NCBI RefSeq assembly: GCF_014636295.1
Contig: NZ_BMEC01000004.1
Location: forward strand, 147,926 to 211,925
Length of the DNA: 64,000 nt
Direction: 5' to 3'
Origin: Marivirga lumbricoides
GTDB taxonomy: Bacteria > Bacteroidota > Bacteroidia > Cytophagales > Cyclobacteriaceae
The position numbers were made by a program, and so were the translations under genes. A model generated the notes under the pieces. It was not told the origin of the DNA and did no database searches. It saw nothing but the letters and a program-made list of their open reading frames with translations. This document shows positions 1 through 9,073 of the stretch, one piece after another (the stretch's first letter is position 1; every line of letters starts with the position of its first letter).

Positions 1-1517
1 TGCTCTTAATTGCATGTATAAATTATATGAATCTGGCAACAGCCAAAGCACTTGATAGAGGTAAAGAAATAGGGATCCGTAAAGTTTCCGGTGCTTATCA
101 ATATCAGTTAATCTCACAGTTCTTATCTGAATCTACATTGTTTGCTTTTATCGCTTTCTTCCTTTCCTTTTTCCTGATTGATCTGCTCTTGCCTACTTTC
201 AATGGGCTTACGGACAAGCAATTTGAGTTTAACGTGGCTACTTTTGGTAGTATTTTTATGCTCATATCGAGTATCACCATTATTGTGGGCCTTCTATCAG
301 GGAGTTATCCGGCTGTGCTGATGTCGCGCTTAAAGCCTGCCAGTATTTTAAAGGGTGCTATGCACACCGGTAAAGGAAGCATATTGCTTAGGAAAGTGCT
401 GGTTAGTACTCAATTTACCTTATCGGTGATTATGATTATAGCCACTTTAATCGCTTATCGACAACTTGAATACATTCAGGATGTTCCGCTGGGCTTCGAA
501 AATGAGCAAATGCTGATTGTAGATATTAATAATGGGGATGTCCGCGAGCGTTTTGAAACCATAAAGACGGAATTTGCTAAATCGCCTTATGTAGAAGGAG
601 TGGCTGTATCTTCACGGGTTCCCGGCGAGTGGAAATCCATTGCTGAAGTATACACTAAAAACTTTGGAAGTGCTGATTCTATTAAAATGAATTATATCGG
701 TTTTGATGCAGATATGATTGATCTCTATAAAATGGAGATGTTGAAAGGAGAAAATTTCTCAGGTAATAATGCTGTAGATTCTTTACACGTCATCATTAAT
801 GAAACGGCCGCAAAAGCCTTAAACCTGCAAGAACCTATCGGTAAATTTCTGTCATTGACCGATGATGGAACTGAGCAGCAGTTGCAAATTGCCGGGGTTG
901 TAAAAGACTTTAATTTTCAATCATTGCATAATAAGGTGGGACCTATGATTTTAGGTTTTCGATCGAATGTATTTCAAAGTATAGATTACTTCTCACTCAA
1001 ATTTAATGCGGAACATACCGAAGAAGTGCTTGCTCATGCAGAATCTGTTCACCATCTGTTTGATGCCCACTCTTCAATGGAGTATCATTTTCTGGATGAA
1101 CAATGGGCAGCTTTTTATAAGGAAGATAGAAGGGTCAGCAATGTGTTTAGCATTGGTGGAGGTGTAACCATCTTTATTGCCTGTTTAGGTTTATTTGGCC
1201 TGGCCTCTTTTATTATTCAGCAGCGCACCAAGGAAATCGGAATTCGAAAAGTACTGGGTGCAGAAGCTACAAGCATCATTGCATTACTTTCCAAGGACTT
1301 CTTGAAACTGATATTATTGGCCACTTTAATTGCTGTACCCATTTCATGGTTTGCTATGGATAAATGGCTGCAGGATTTTGCCTACAGAGTAGATTTGAGC
1401 TGGTGGATATTTGCTATAGCAGGCATTGCAGTAATGGCCATCGCCTTTTTCACTATCAGTTTCCAATCAGTGAAAGTAGCGCTGATGAATCCTGTAGATT
1501 CCTTAAAGAGAGAATAG
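1..1517 (+). CDS. FtsX/MacB-type ABC transporter permease (5' truncated by window edge)
   Basis: The first in-window ATG is at 27, but the frame is open to the window edge and the eight codons before it encode LLIACINY, the core of the first FtsX membrane block found in all its paralogues here. The gene therefore begins upstream; only about the last 504 residues are present. Visible parts are the end of FtsX block 1 (signature GKEIGIRKVSGA), a second single membrane helix followed by a periplasmic MacB-type domain, and the C-terminal FtsX block with RTKEIGIRKVLGA, ending in NPVDSLKRE. By family it is an inner-membrane permease of the MacB/LolC/FtsX type that needs a separate ATPase; the substrate is unknown. 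A 33-bp gap to the next permease suggests co-transcription. Confidence 0.93.
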   Translation, partial: LLIACINYMNLATAKALDRGKEIGIRKVSGAYQYQLISQFLSESTLFAFIAFFLSFFLIDLLLPTFNGLTDKQFEFNVATFGSIFMLISSITIIVGLLSGSYPAVLMSRLKPASILKGAMHTGKGSILLRKVLVSTQFTLSVIMIIATLIAYRQLEYIQDVPLGFENEQMLIVDINNGDVRERFETIKTEFAKSPYVEGVAVSSRVPGEWKSIAEVYTKNFGSADSIKMNYIGFDADMIDLYKMEMLKGENFSGNNAVDSLHVIINETAAKALNLQEPIGKFLSLTDDGTEQQLQIAGVVKDFNFQSLHNKVGPMILGFRSNVFQSIDYFSLKFNAEHTEEVLAHAESVHHLFDAHSSMEYHFLDEQWAAFYKEDRRVSNVFSIGGGVTIFIACLGLFGLASFIIQQRTKEIGIRKVLGAEATSIIALLSKDFLKLILLATLIAVPISWFAMDKWLQDFAYRVDLSWWIFAIAGIAVMAIAFFTISFQSVKVALMNPVDSLKRE

Positions 1518-1550
1518 ATTAATATAAATGTTGGATTAAAATCTAAAGAC

Positions 1551-4010
1551 ATGATCAAGAACTATTTTAAAATTGCCCTCAGAAACTTATTAAAGTATAA
1601 GTTATATTCCACCATTAACCTGATAGGTTTGTCATTGGGTTTGGGAATCAGTATGTTGATTTTCCTATTTGTGCAGCATGAAAATTCCTTTGATGATTTT
1701 CATGTCAATAAAGATAGGATAGCACGTGGCCTTTGGGAATCCGGTGAAGAGGGAAACGTGAGCACCAGTGCCAGCACTCCTATGGCTTTTCCTACAACCA
1801 TTAAAGCAAAGTTTGATGGAGTGGAAAAAGTTACCCATTATGTAACTACAGGTGCATTAGCGAAAGTAGAAGGGGAGCAAAGTATAGATCAGTCACTTCA
1901 TGTGGTAAGTGCAGATTTTCTTGATATTTTCTCTTTTGAAGTAATTAAAGGAGAGAAAAACCCATTTTTAAATGAAAAGGAGGCTAACCAGATAGTTATT
2001 ACAGAAGATGTAGCAGAAGTGTATTACGGCACTACAGATGTTATTGGAAAAACTTTACTAATTCAGTTGGGAGCTACTTATGAACCTTTCATTATTAAAT
2101 CAGTACTGGCTAATCTGCCTTCCAATTCCAGCCTTGATTTTGAAGTACTATTGCCTGAAAATACATTGAAAACAATTATTGGTGAGAACTACCAGGATAG
2201 ATGGCATAATACCAATGGGGGCAGTTTTGTATTGATGGCTGAAGGAACTGATATTTCTGCACTGGAAGCAGGTTTTGCTTCTTTGGTAAAGGAAACAGTT
2301 AAAAGGGACATGGAGGAAGATACCTACAATTTACTTCTTCAACCGCTCGAAGAAATTCACCTGGACAGTGAAATCCAGACAAGTTTAGTAGTCTCCACTA
2401 ATCCGCAGTTACTGTGGATTCTCTCAGGAATAGCGGTACTTATACTGTTAATTGCCTGCATTAATTTTACTACTTTATCAATAGGCCGATCTGCCACAAG
2501 AGCGAAAGAAGTAGGGGTTAGAAAGACCATGGGTGCTGCCTACAAACAGCTTTTCGGCCAATTTATGACGGAGTCAGTATTAATGACTATAGCAGCGGCA
2601 TTGGTTGGTTTATTGCTTGCAAATTTATTGTTGCCTGTTTTTAATGATTTGTTTGAGAAGACATTGCAAATAGTATTCAGCCCGGCTCAGGTAGCAATAA
2701 TCTTTTGCCTGCTTATATTAATCACTTTTATAGCGGGTGCCTATCCAGCATTGTTCCTTTCACAGTTAAGGCCTATAGCAGTATTAAAAAGCAACCTTAA
2801 CCTTAATTTTGGAAAGCAGGGTTTGCGTAAATTTCTTCTCGGCTTTCAGCTTTTTCTATCACTATTTTTGCTGGCTTGTACTTTCATTATGTACAAGCAG
2901 ATGAACGATATCAATAAATATAATTTAGGGTTTACCAAGGATGATATTCTGATGGTAGAAGTGCCTGCTATTCCCGATCAAAGTTTTATTACCATCATTA
3001 AGAAAAGCTTTGAAAAAGCAAATCGGTTTAAGAAAGTAATTCAGCAAAATGCCCAAATTGAAAGAGCAGGTATTGCTAATGCTACCTATGGAAATGATAC
3101 CTGGTGGGAAGGTGGTTTTCCAGATAAAACAGGGCAGATGAAATATTTCAAATTCAGTTTTGTAGGAGCAGAATATGCAGATATTTTAAATCTTGAGTTT
3201 GTGAAGGGAAGGAATTTTTCTCTTGATATTCCTTCAGATAGTAATGCGGTAATCATTAACGAAGCTTTTGTGAAATTAATGAATCTGGAAAATCCTTTAC
3301 AGGAACAGATTTATTCTGCTAAAAATGATGGCTTTAAGGATATCAGAATTATAGGTGTGATGAAGGATTTCCACCATGCCTCACTCTATGATAAAATTGA
3401 ACCTGTAATGATTGCCTTAAATCCGGAAGCAGTTTTCTCAGGCATCAATTCATTAAACATTTCAGGAGGTACTAACCCTACAGTTTATATTAAACCTGCC
3501 ACAGATGATTTTCAGGCAGTATTAACAACCTTAAAGGCAGCATGGAATAATTTATACCCTGAGGAGCCATTTAAATTTTCATTTTTAGATGAGGTAGTAC
3601 AAAAGCAATATGTGTCCGACCAGCGATTAGGAAAAATGGTTGGTTTAGCTTCCATTATTGCCATCCTGATAGCTGCTATGGGCTTATTTGCGTTGGCCTC
3701 CCTGGCTATCTCAGGGCGTATGAAGGAGATTGGCATTCGCAAAGTAATGGGAGCTTCGGCTTACAATATCTCAGTGATGTTTAACAAGGAGTTTCTGAAA
3801 ATCACCTCTATAGGGGTTGTACTGGCTATGCCATTTAGTTACTGGTTGATGATGAGATGGTTAGACCAGTTTGAGGTGAAAGCTTCACCGGGTGCATGGG
3901 TTTTTATAGCTACCATACTGTTGGGAGTAGTTTTTACAGTGCTTGTGGTCTCTTTTCAAACTGTAAGGGCAGGTTTAATGAATCCCGTGAGAAGTTTGAA
4001 AGAAGAGTAA
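1551..4010 (+). CDS. FtsX/MacB-type ABC transporter permease
   Basis: This 819-residue protein has the duplicated layout of the Bacteroidota permeases: an N-terminal helix near residues 18-41, a periplasmic MacB-like domain, a three-helix FtsX block from about residue 285 (AKEVGVRKTMGA), another single helix near 425-450 with a second periplasmic domain, and a final FtsX block from about 695 (KEIGIRKVMGA). It ends NPVRSLKEE. It has no nucleotide-binding domain, so it must work with an ATPase such as the one at 22615 or one outside the window. The start is ATG at 1551, beginning MIKNYFKIALRN, which matches its paralogues. It is followed by a 158-bp gap carrying short tandem repeats. Substrate unknown. 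Confidence 0.93.
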   Translation: MIKNYFKIALRNLLKYKLYSTINLIGLSLGLGISMLIFLFVQHENSFDDFHVNKDRIARGLWESGEEGNVSTSASTPMAFPTTIKAKFDGVEKVTHYVTTGALAKVEGEQSIDQSLHVVSADFLDIFSFEVIKGEKNPFLNEKEANQIVITEDVAEVYYGTTDVIGKTLLIQLGATYEPFIIKSVLANLPSNSSLDFEVLLPENTLKTIIGENYQDRWHNTNGGSFVLMAEGTDISALEAGFASLVKETVKRDMEEDTYNLLLQPLEEIHLDSEIQTSLVVSTNPQLLWILSGIAVLILLIACINFTTLSIGRSATRAKEVGVRKTMGAAYKQLFGQFMTESVLMTIAAALVGLLLANLLLPVFNDLFEKTLQIVFSPAQVAIIFCLLILITFIAGAYPALFLSQLRPIAVLKSNLNLNFGKQGLRKFLLGFQLFLSLFLLACTFIMYKQMNDINKYNLGFTKDDILMVEVPAIPDQSFITIIKKSFEKANRFKKVIQQNAQIERAGIANATYGNDTWWEGGFPDKTGQMKYFKFSFVGAEYADILNLEFVKGRNFSLDIPSDSNAVIINEAFVKLMNLENPLQEQIYSAKNDGFKDIRIIGVMKDFHHASLYDKIEPVMIALNPEAVFSGINSLNISGGTNPTVYIKPATDDFQAVLTTLKAAWNNLYPEEPFKFSFLDEVVQKQYVSDQRLGKMVGLASIIAILIAAMGLFALASLAISGRMKEIGIRKVMGASAYNISVMFNKEFLKITSIGVVLAMPFSYWLMMRWLDQFEVKASPGAWVFIATILLGVVFTVLVVSFQTVRAGLMNPVRSLKEE

Positions 4011-4086
4011 AAAAAGGAAAAAGAAATTGGTCATTAGTTATTGGTGCAGGATAATCAACAAAATGAGTTTTAATTATTAATTATTA

Positions 4087-4152
4087 ATAAACCAATAACT
4101 ATTTACTAATAAACCAATAACCAATGACTATTTACTAGTAAACCAATGACTA
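4087..4152. repeat. Short imperfect AT-rich tandem repeat between permease genes
   Basis: Two units and a partial third of a 22-29-base motif built on AATAAACCAATAAC and TATTTACT lie head to tail: roughly 4087-4108, 4109-4137 and 4138-4152. They fill much of the 158-bp spacer between two permease genes. No promoter or terminator was recognised here. Confidence 0.6.
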
Positions 4153-4168
4153 AATTAACTGATTGCTC

Positions 4169-6592
4169 ATGTTTAAAAATTATATAAAAATCGCCTGGAG
4201 AAACCTTCTGAAAAAGAAAGTATACTCTTTCATCAATATTGCTGGTTTGGGAATGGGAATGGCTTGTTGCTTTCTTATTTACATGTACGTACAGGATGAA
4301 CTTTACTATGATCAATACCATGAGAAAAAGGATCGCATCTATAGAGTGATTCATGGCTTCAGTGAGTCGTCTGAATCGGATAATGTAAAGCCGGATTATT
4401 ATGAGGTGTGGGGCAATGCTCCTGTTGGGCAAGCGCTGGCCAACGATTTTCCTGAGATTGAGAAGATAGTTCAGTTTTCCGGTAGAGCAGACATACTTTT
4501 AAGAAAGGGTGAAAAGATGTTTCAGGAAGAGGAGGTGTTTTTTATGGATTCTACTGCTTTTGATGTGTTTAGCTGGAAACTACTCAAAGGAGACCCCAAT
4601 ACAGCATTAGTGGCTCCATTTAGTATTGTGTTGACTGAAAGTACTGCAAAGAAATATTTCGGTGATGAAGACCCTTTAGGAAAAACATTGGAGGGAGATG
4701 AGTCAGGAGGTAGGTCAAATAAAGGTATTTACACTGTTACCGGAATAATGGAAGATGTGCCCCAAAACTCTCATTTCAAGTTCAATACCTTAATTTCGAT
4801 GAGCACTTTCAAGCAAAGAAGACCTGAGATATTTGATTGGTGGGGGTATGTTGATTTCTATACCTATTTTTTGGTGAATGAGGAATTCAATCCTGAGGCA
4901 TTTCAGAAGAAGGTACCTGAATTTTTAGCCAGGAGAGTGGAGGAAAATTTAGAGGGATACCATATCAAAGCAGAGCCTTTAGAAGATATATATCTTCACT
5001 CTTCTGCATTGAGGCAGCCAGGGGAGTTAGGCAGCATGTCGAATATCTACATTTTTTCAGTAGTAGGTCTATTCATCCTGTTTATAGCTATAATTAATTT
5101 TATGAACCTCTCCACTGCGCGTTCTATGGATAGGGCTAAAGAGGTTGGCATTAGAAAGAGCATTGGCGCTGACAGAAAAGGGCTTATTTTTCAATTTTTG
5201 GGAGAATCACTCATCATTGTTGTAATATCTTCTATTCTGGCATTTGCACTAGTAGGTGTCTTATTACCATTAATGAAAGAGCTAACTGATAAATCTTTCG
5301 ATTTTACTCACTTCTTTTCACCTTCAACAATTTCTATACTTCTTCTATGCATTGTAGGCATTGGCTTTTTAGCTGGCTCTTATCCGGCTTTTGTGCTTTC
5401 AAACTTCAAACCTGTAGCAATACTTAAGGCATCTGCAGCAGGTAATCAAAGTAGAGGTGTTTCCTTAAGGAAGGCATTGGTAGTATTTCAGTTTACACTT
5501 TCCATTATTCTTATTTCGGGTACTATTATAGTATATACCCAAATGGGACACATTTTGGAGACAAACCTGGGATTTGATCAGGAAAGAATGTTGGTAGTTG
5601 ATTACAATTACGATGAACAGGTAAATGAAAAATTAGATAACTTAAAACACGAGATGGAGTCCATTCCATCTGTGGCTTCAATGGCTGCAGCGAGGAGCAT
5701 TCCCGGCAGCCATTTTCCTAAGGCAGAAACATCCATTGAAAGTGAAAGCGGAGAGATGCGACATGAAACTCAGCCCATTTTTCAGGTAGATGTTGACTTT
5801 ATTCCTCATATGGGGCTTGAAATAGTTGCTGGGAGAGGATACTCTAGAGATTTCCCTTCAGATTTAGATAATGCTCTTGTCATCAATGAATCGGCAGCAA
5901 GGCAATACGGCTATTCAAATACCGCTGATGTGGTGGGGAAAAAATTTACGCAGTGGGGTAAAGAAGGCAAAGTAATTGGGGTGGTAAAAGATTTCAACTT
6001 TGAATCGCTTCACAAAAAAGTAGAGCCGCTTACATTAATGCTGGAACGTTTTGCCAGCAGGTATTTGATTCTGAAGGTGAATTCAAACGATATTCAAAGC
6101 ACTATCGCTTCTGTGGAATCTGTTTGGAAGTCTATTGCTCCACACCGTCCATTTCTCTACAGTTTTTTAGATGAGGATTTCAATAAGCAATACATTGCTG
6201 ATTTTAGGTTCAGAAGACTTTTTACCATATTTTCTGTATTGGCCATATTTATTTCATGCCTTGGCTTACTGGGCTTAGCCACCTACACAGCTGAAAGCAG
6301 AACAAAGGAAATTGGCATTCGCAAAGTATTAGGAGCGGGTGTTACCAATATAGTTGGATTACTTTCTAAAGATTTCATAAAACTAGTATTGATAGCAATT
6401 GTAATAGCTACACCAATTGCCTGGTATGCAATGAATTTGTGGCTACAGGATTTTGCCTTTAGAATTAAAGTTAACTGGTGGTTTTTTGCCATTTCTGGTT
6501 TCTTGGCATTAGTTGTAGCTTTATTTACTGTTAGTTTCCAGTCTGTAAAAACAGCTTTAATGAACCCTGTTAATTCTCTTAAAAATGAGTAG
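4169..6592 (+). CDS. FtsX/MacB-type ABC transporter permease
   Basis: The ATG at 4169 (MFKNYIKIAWRN) is preferred to an in-frame TTG two codons upstream at 4163, because every paralogue starts with this hydrophilic motif; this gives 807 residues. FtsX block 1 starts near residue 294 (INFMNLSTARSMDRAKEVG), the second single helix lies near 434, and the last FtsX block begins near 684 with RTKEIGIRKVLGA. The C-terminus is NPVNSLKNE. It is among the closest in sequence to the truncated first gene and to the 9074 gene (shared NFMNLSTAR and LQDFAFR-type segments), so the array probably grew by duplication. A 19-bp gap follows. Confidence 0.93.
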   Translation: MFKNYIKIAWRNLLKKKVYSFINIAGLGMGMACCFLIYMYVQDELYYDQYHEKKDRIYRVIHGFSESSESDNVKPDYYEVWGNAPVGQALANDFPEIEKIVQFSGRADILLRKGEKMFQEEEVFFMDSTAFDVFSWKLLKGDPNTALVAPFSIVLTESTAKKYFGDEDPLGKTLEGDESGGRSNKGIYTVTGIMEDVPQNSHFKFNTLISMSTFKQRRPEIFDWWGYVDFYTYFLVNEEFNPEAFQKKVPEFLARRVEENLEGYHIKAEPLEDIYLHSSALRQPGELGSMSNIYIFSVVGLFILFIAIINFMNLSTARSMDRAKEVGIRKSIGADRKGLIFQFLGESLIIVVISSILAFALVGVLLPLMKELTDKSFDFTHFFSPSTISILLLCIVGIGFLAGSYPAFVLSNFKPVAILKASAAGNQSRGVSLRKALVVFQFTLSIILISGTIIVYTQMGHILETNLGFDQERMLVVDYNYDEQVNEKLDNLKHEMESIPSVASMAAARSIPGSHFPKAETSIESESGEMRHETQPIFQVDVDFIPHMGLEIVAGRGYSRDFPSDLDNALVINESAARQYGYSNTADVVGKKFTQWGKEGKVIGVVKDFNFESLHKKVEPLTLMLERFASRYLILKVNSNDIQSTIASVESVWKSIAPHRPFLYSFLDEDFNKQYIADFRFRRLFTIFSVLAIFISCLGLLGLATYTAESRTKEIGIRKVLGAGVTNIVGLLSKDFIKLVLIAIVIATPIAWYAMNLWLQDFAFRIKVNWWFFAISGFLALVVALFTVSFQSVKTALMNPVNSLKNE

Positions 6593-6611
6593 ACACTAAT
6601 TATAGATTATC

Positions 6612-9020
6612 ATGCTTAAAAACTATCTCAAAATATTCGTCCGTCAGCTCTTTAAGAATAAAGCTTACTCATTCATCACTATTGGGGGGCTATCGATAGG
6701 AATTGCTGCTGCGTTGTTAATCATGTTATATATTCAATTTGAACAAAGCTATGATGCAGACCTTAAAAATTCAGGTAATTTATTCAGACTGAACCTTTCC
6801 TCTACCTCCGAAGACGCTACAGTAGAGAAAAGTGCTCGCACTTCGCCTGCTATGGGGCAACTGGCTTTAGATAAAATTGCAGCAGTAGAAGATTTTAGCA
6901 GAGTAGTGATAATGGGTGAGGTAATTGCAGGAAGGGGAGATGATTTTGTTAGAGAGGAGCATATATTTCTGACAGATAACAACTATTTTGATTTTTTCGA
7001 TTTAGAAATTAAACAGGGAAATGTTGCTTCAATGAGCCAGCCATTGAAGGCCATGCTTTCTGAAAATACAGCTGAAAAAATATTTGGTAAATCAGATCCA
7101 ACTGGGCAGGTATTGGAGATCAACAGTACCAATTTTGATGGAACTGTAGAATTTGAAGTCGTAGGAGTTTATGAATCTCTACCAGAGAATAGACACTTAA
7201 GGCCTGAAATCCTTGTTTCATATGCCACATTACATCATTTCATAGGAAAGCAAATTGATCAGTCTTTCGATTGGTTAAATCTTTATACCTACCTTAAAGT
7301 AAATAGCGATGATATTCCATTAGTGGAGGAGCAGGTAAATGCTGCTTTACAAGAAAACTATGGAGAAACTTTAAAAACAGCTGGAACGGAATGGCAATTA
7401 GCTTTACAAGCTGTACAGAATATCCATACAAATACGCAATACGCAGGGGAGTATAATGGCGGCATAGACGGAAGTAAATTAAAATATTTTATATGGATAG
7501 GTACTTTCGTTTTGTTGATGGTTTATCTTAATAGCATCAATATAACCAATGCAAGAGCACTAAATAGGGCCAGAGAAATTGGAGTAAGGAAAGTAACCGG
7601 GGGAAATAAAAAGCAGCTTTTTCTGCAGTTCATGCTCGAGTCGCTTTTTTTGAACTTAATAGCAGTCTCTATTGCAGCAATAATCATTTTATTAAGCGGA
7701 AGTTACCTGGTTGAAGCCCTGTCTCTAAACTTACCTTCTACTCTTTTTAGCATTAGTAGGCTTAACCAGCCATTATTGGCTTTATGGATAGGAGGTACTT
7801 TGCTTTCCGGCATTTATCCTGCTTTAGTACTGACTTCCTTTTCACCCTCAGCGGTTTTGAAAGGAAGACTCACTTTTAAATTGAAAAGCACCTTTGCCAA
7901 GCCTCTTTTGGTCACTCAATTGATATTTTGCCTGATCATATTATCCGGAATTCTCACCGTTTATCTTCAGCTCAACCACATGAGGAATCAAAAATTAGGG
8001 ATTTCTCTTGATGATAAAATAGTAGTGCGCTCTCCTATGCTCTTTGTTGAAGGAAGTGGTAACTATCAGGAGCAAATGAGCACTGAGTTCACAAAAATAG
8101 AAGGAGTAAAAGCCGTGGCTGCCACCAATGAAATCCCAGGCAATGAAGTGTATTGGCGCTCTGATAATGTACATGTAGAGGGGAAGGTTAAAAATGGTAG
8201 CATGTACACTATTTTAAATGTTGGTGAAAATTATTTCAATGTATTTGATATAACACTTCTGGCAGGTAAATATTTCAATAACCACTTACAAACAGGTTCT
8301 GAAGCAATTATTAACAAGAAAGCTTTAGAAACACTTGGATTAAAAAAGGCAGAAGAAGCTATTGGAGAAAAGTTGTATAGTAATGGTAATGCAGTACCTA
8401 TTGTAGGCGTGGTGGAAAATTACAGACAACAAGGAGTAAATAGTCAAATGGATCCTATGGTGTTGAACTATTCATCAGGTGATTTAAACTATTATGTTTT
8501 GGATATTGAGGAAGGTAAAACTGAAAATGTGTTACCTCTAATAGCCAGATCATTCAATAAGCTTTTTCCTGCCTCGCCTTTTGAATACTACTTTCTGGAT
8601 GAGCACTTTGATAAACAATATAAAAGTGAGCTTCAGTTTGTGAAACTTTTTAGTCTGGCAGCTATAGTAGCCATCATTATTGCAGTAAAGGGAATAGTGG
8701 GTGTAACTACTCAACTGATCATTCAAAGAAATAAAGAAATCAGCATCAGAAAGATCATGGGGGCCTCCTTTAATGATGTGCTTGTTTTAGTGTCAAGAGA
8801 ATACTTATTGTGGTTAAGTACTTGTTTTATGGTAGGTGTTCCCTTGTCATATTACTTGTTTTCTAACTGGCTGAATAGTTTTTTGGTTCGGATAGATTTA
8901 GGATGGTGGTTTTATACCATACCTCTGTGCATTATCCTCATCATTTTTACCGGCTCAACGCTATTTCAAACTGTGAAAGCAGCCTGGGTTAATCCTGCAG
9001 AGACTTTGAAAAGTGAATAA
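6612..9020 (+). CDS. FtsX/MacB-type ABC transporter permease, divergent copy
   Basis: An 802-residue member of the array, starting MLKNYLKIFVRQ. The architecture is the same, but it is the least conserved copy in the motif regions. In block 1 (near residue 291) the usual ACINFMNLSTAR is replaced by YLNSINITNARA, and in the last block (near 679) the usual CLGLFGLAS is replaced by VKGIVGVTT, followed by NKEISIRKIMGA. The C-terminus NPAETLKSE is retained. These changes sit at the membrane interface that should contact the ATPase and partner permease, so it may pair differently. This is inference; the reading frame is intact. The next gene starts 53 bp downstream. Confidence 0.92.
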   Translation: MLKNYLKIFVRQLFKNKAYSFITIGGLSIGIAAALLIMLYIQFEQSYDADLKNSGNLFRLNLSSTSEDATVEKSARTSPAMGQLALDKIAAVEDFSRVVIMGEVIAGRGDDFVREEHIFLTDNNYFDFFDLEIKQGNVASMSQPLKAMLSENTAEKIFGKSDPTGQVLEINSTNFDGTVEFEVVGVYESLPENRHLRPEILVSYATLHHFIGKQIDQSFDWLNLYTYLKVNSDDIPLVEEQVNAALQENYGETLKTAGTEWQLALQAVQNIHTNTQYAGEYNGGIDGSKLKYFIWIGTFVLLMVYLNSINITNARALNRAREIGVRKVTGGNKKQLFLQFMLESLFLNLIAVSIAAIIILLSGSYLVEALSLNLPSTLFSISRLNQPLLALWIGGTLLSGIYPALVLTSFSPSAVLKGRLTFKLKSTFAKPLLVTQLIFCLIILSGILTVYLQLNHMRNQKLGISLDDKIVVRSPMLFVEGSGNYQEQMSTEFTKIEGVKAVAATNEIPGNEVYWRSDNVHVEGKVKNGSMYTILNVGENYFNVFDITLLAGKYFNNHLQTGSEAIINKKALETLGLKKAEEAIGEKLYSNGNAVPIVGVVENYRQQGVNSQMDPMVLNYSSGDLNYYVLDIEEGKTENVLPLIARSFNKLFPASPFEYYFLDEHFDKQYKSELQFVKLFSLAAIVAIIIAVKGIVGVTTQLIIQRNKEISIRKIMGASFNDVLVLVSREYLLWLSTCFMVGVPLSYYLFSNWLNSFLVRIDLGWWFYTIPLCIILIIFTGSTLFQTVKAAWVNPAETLKSE

Positions 9021-9073
9021 TAAAAGATTTATAAGAATTTAGAGAATAGCTATTTAAAATTAATACCACCGTC

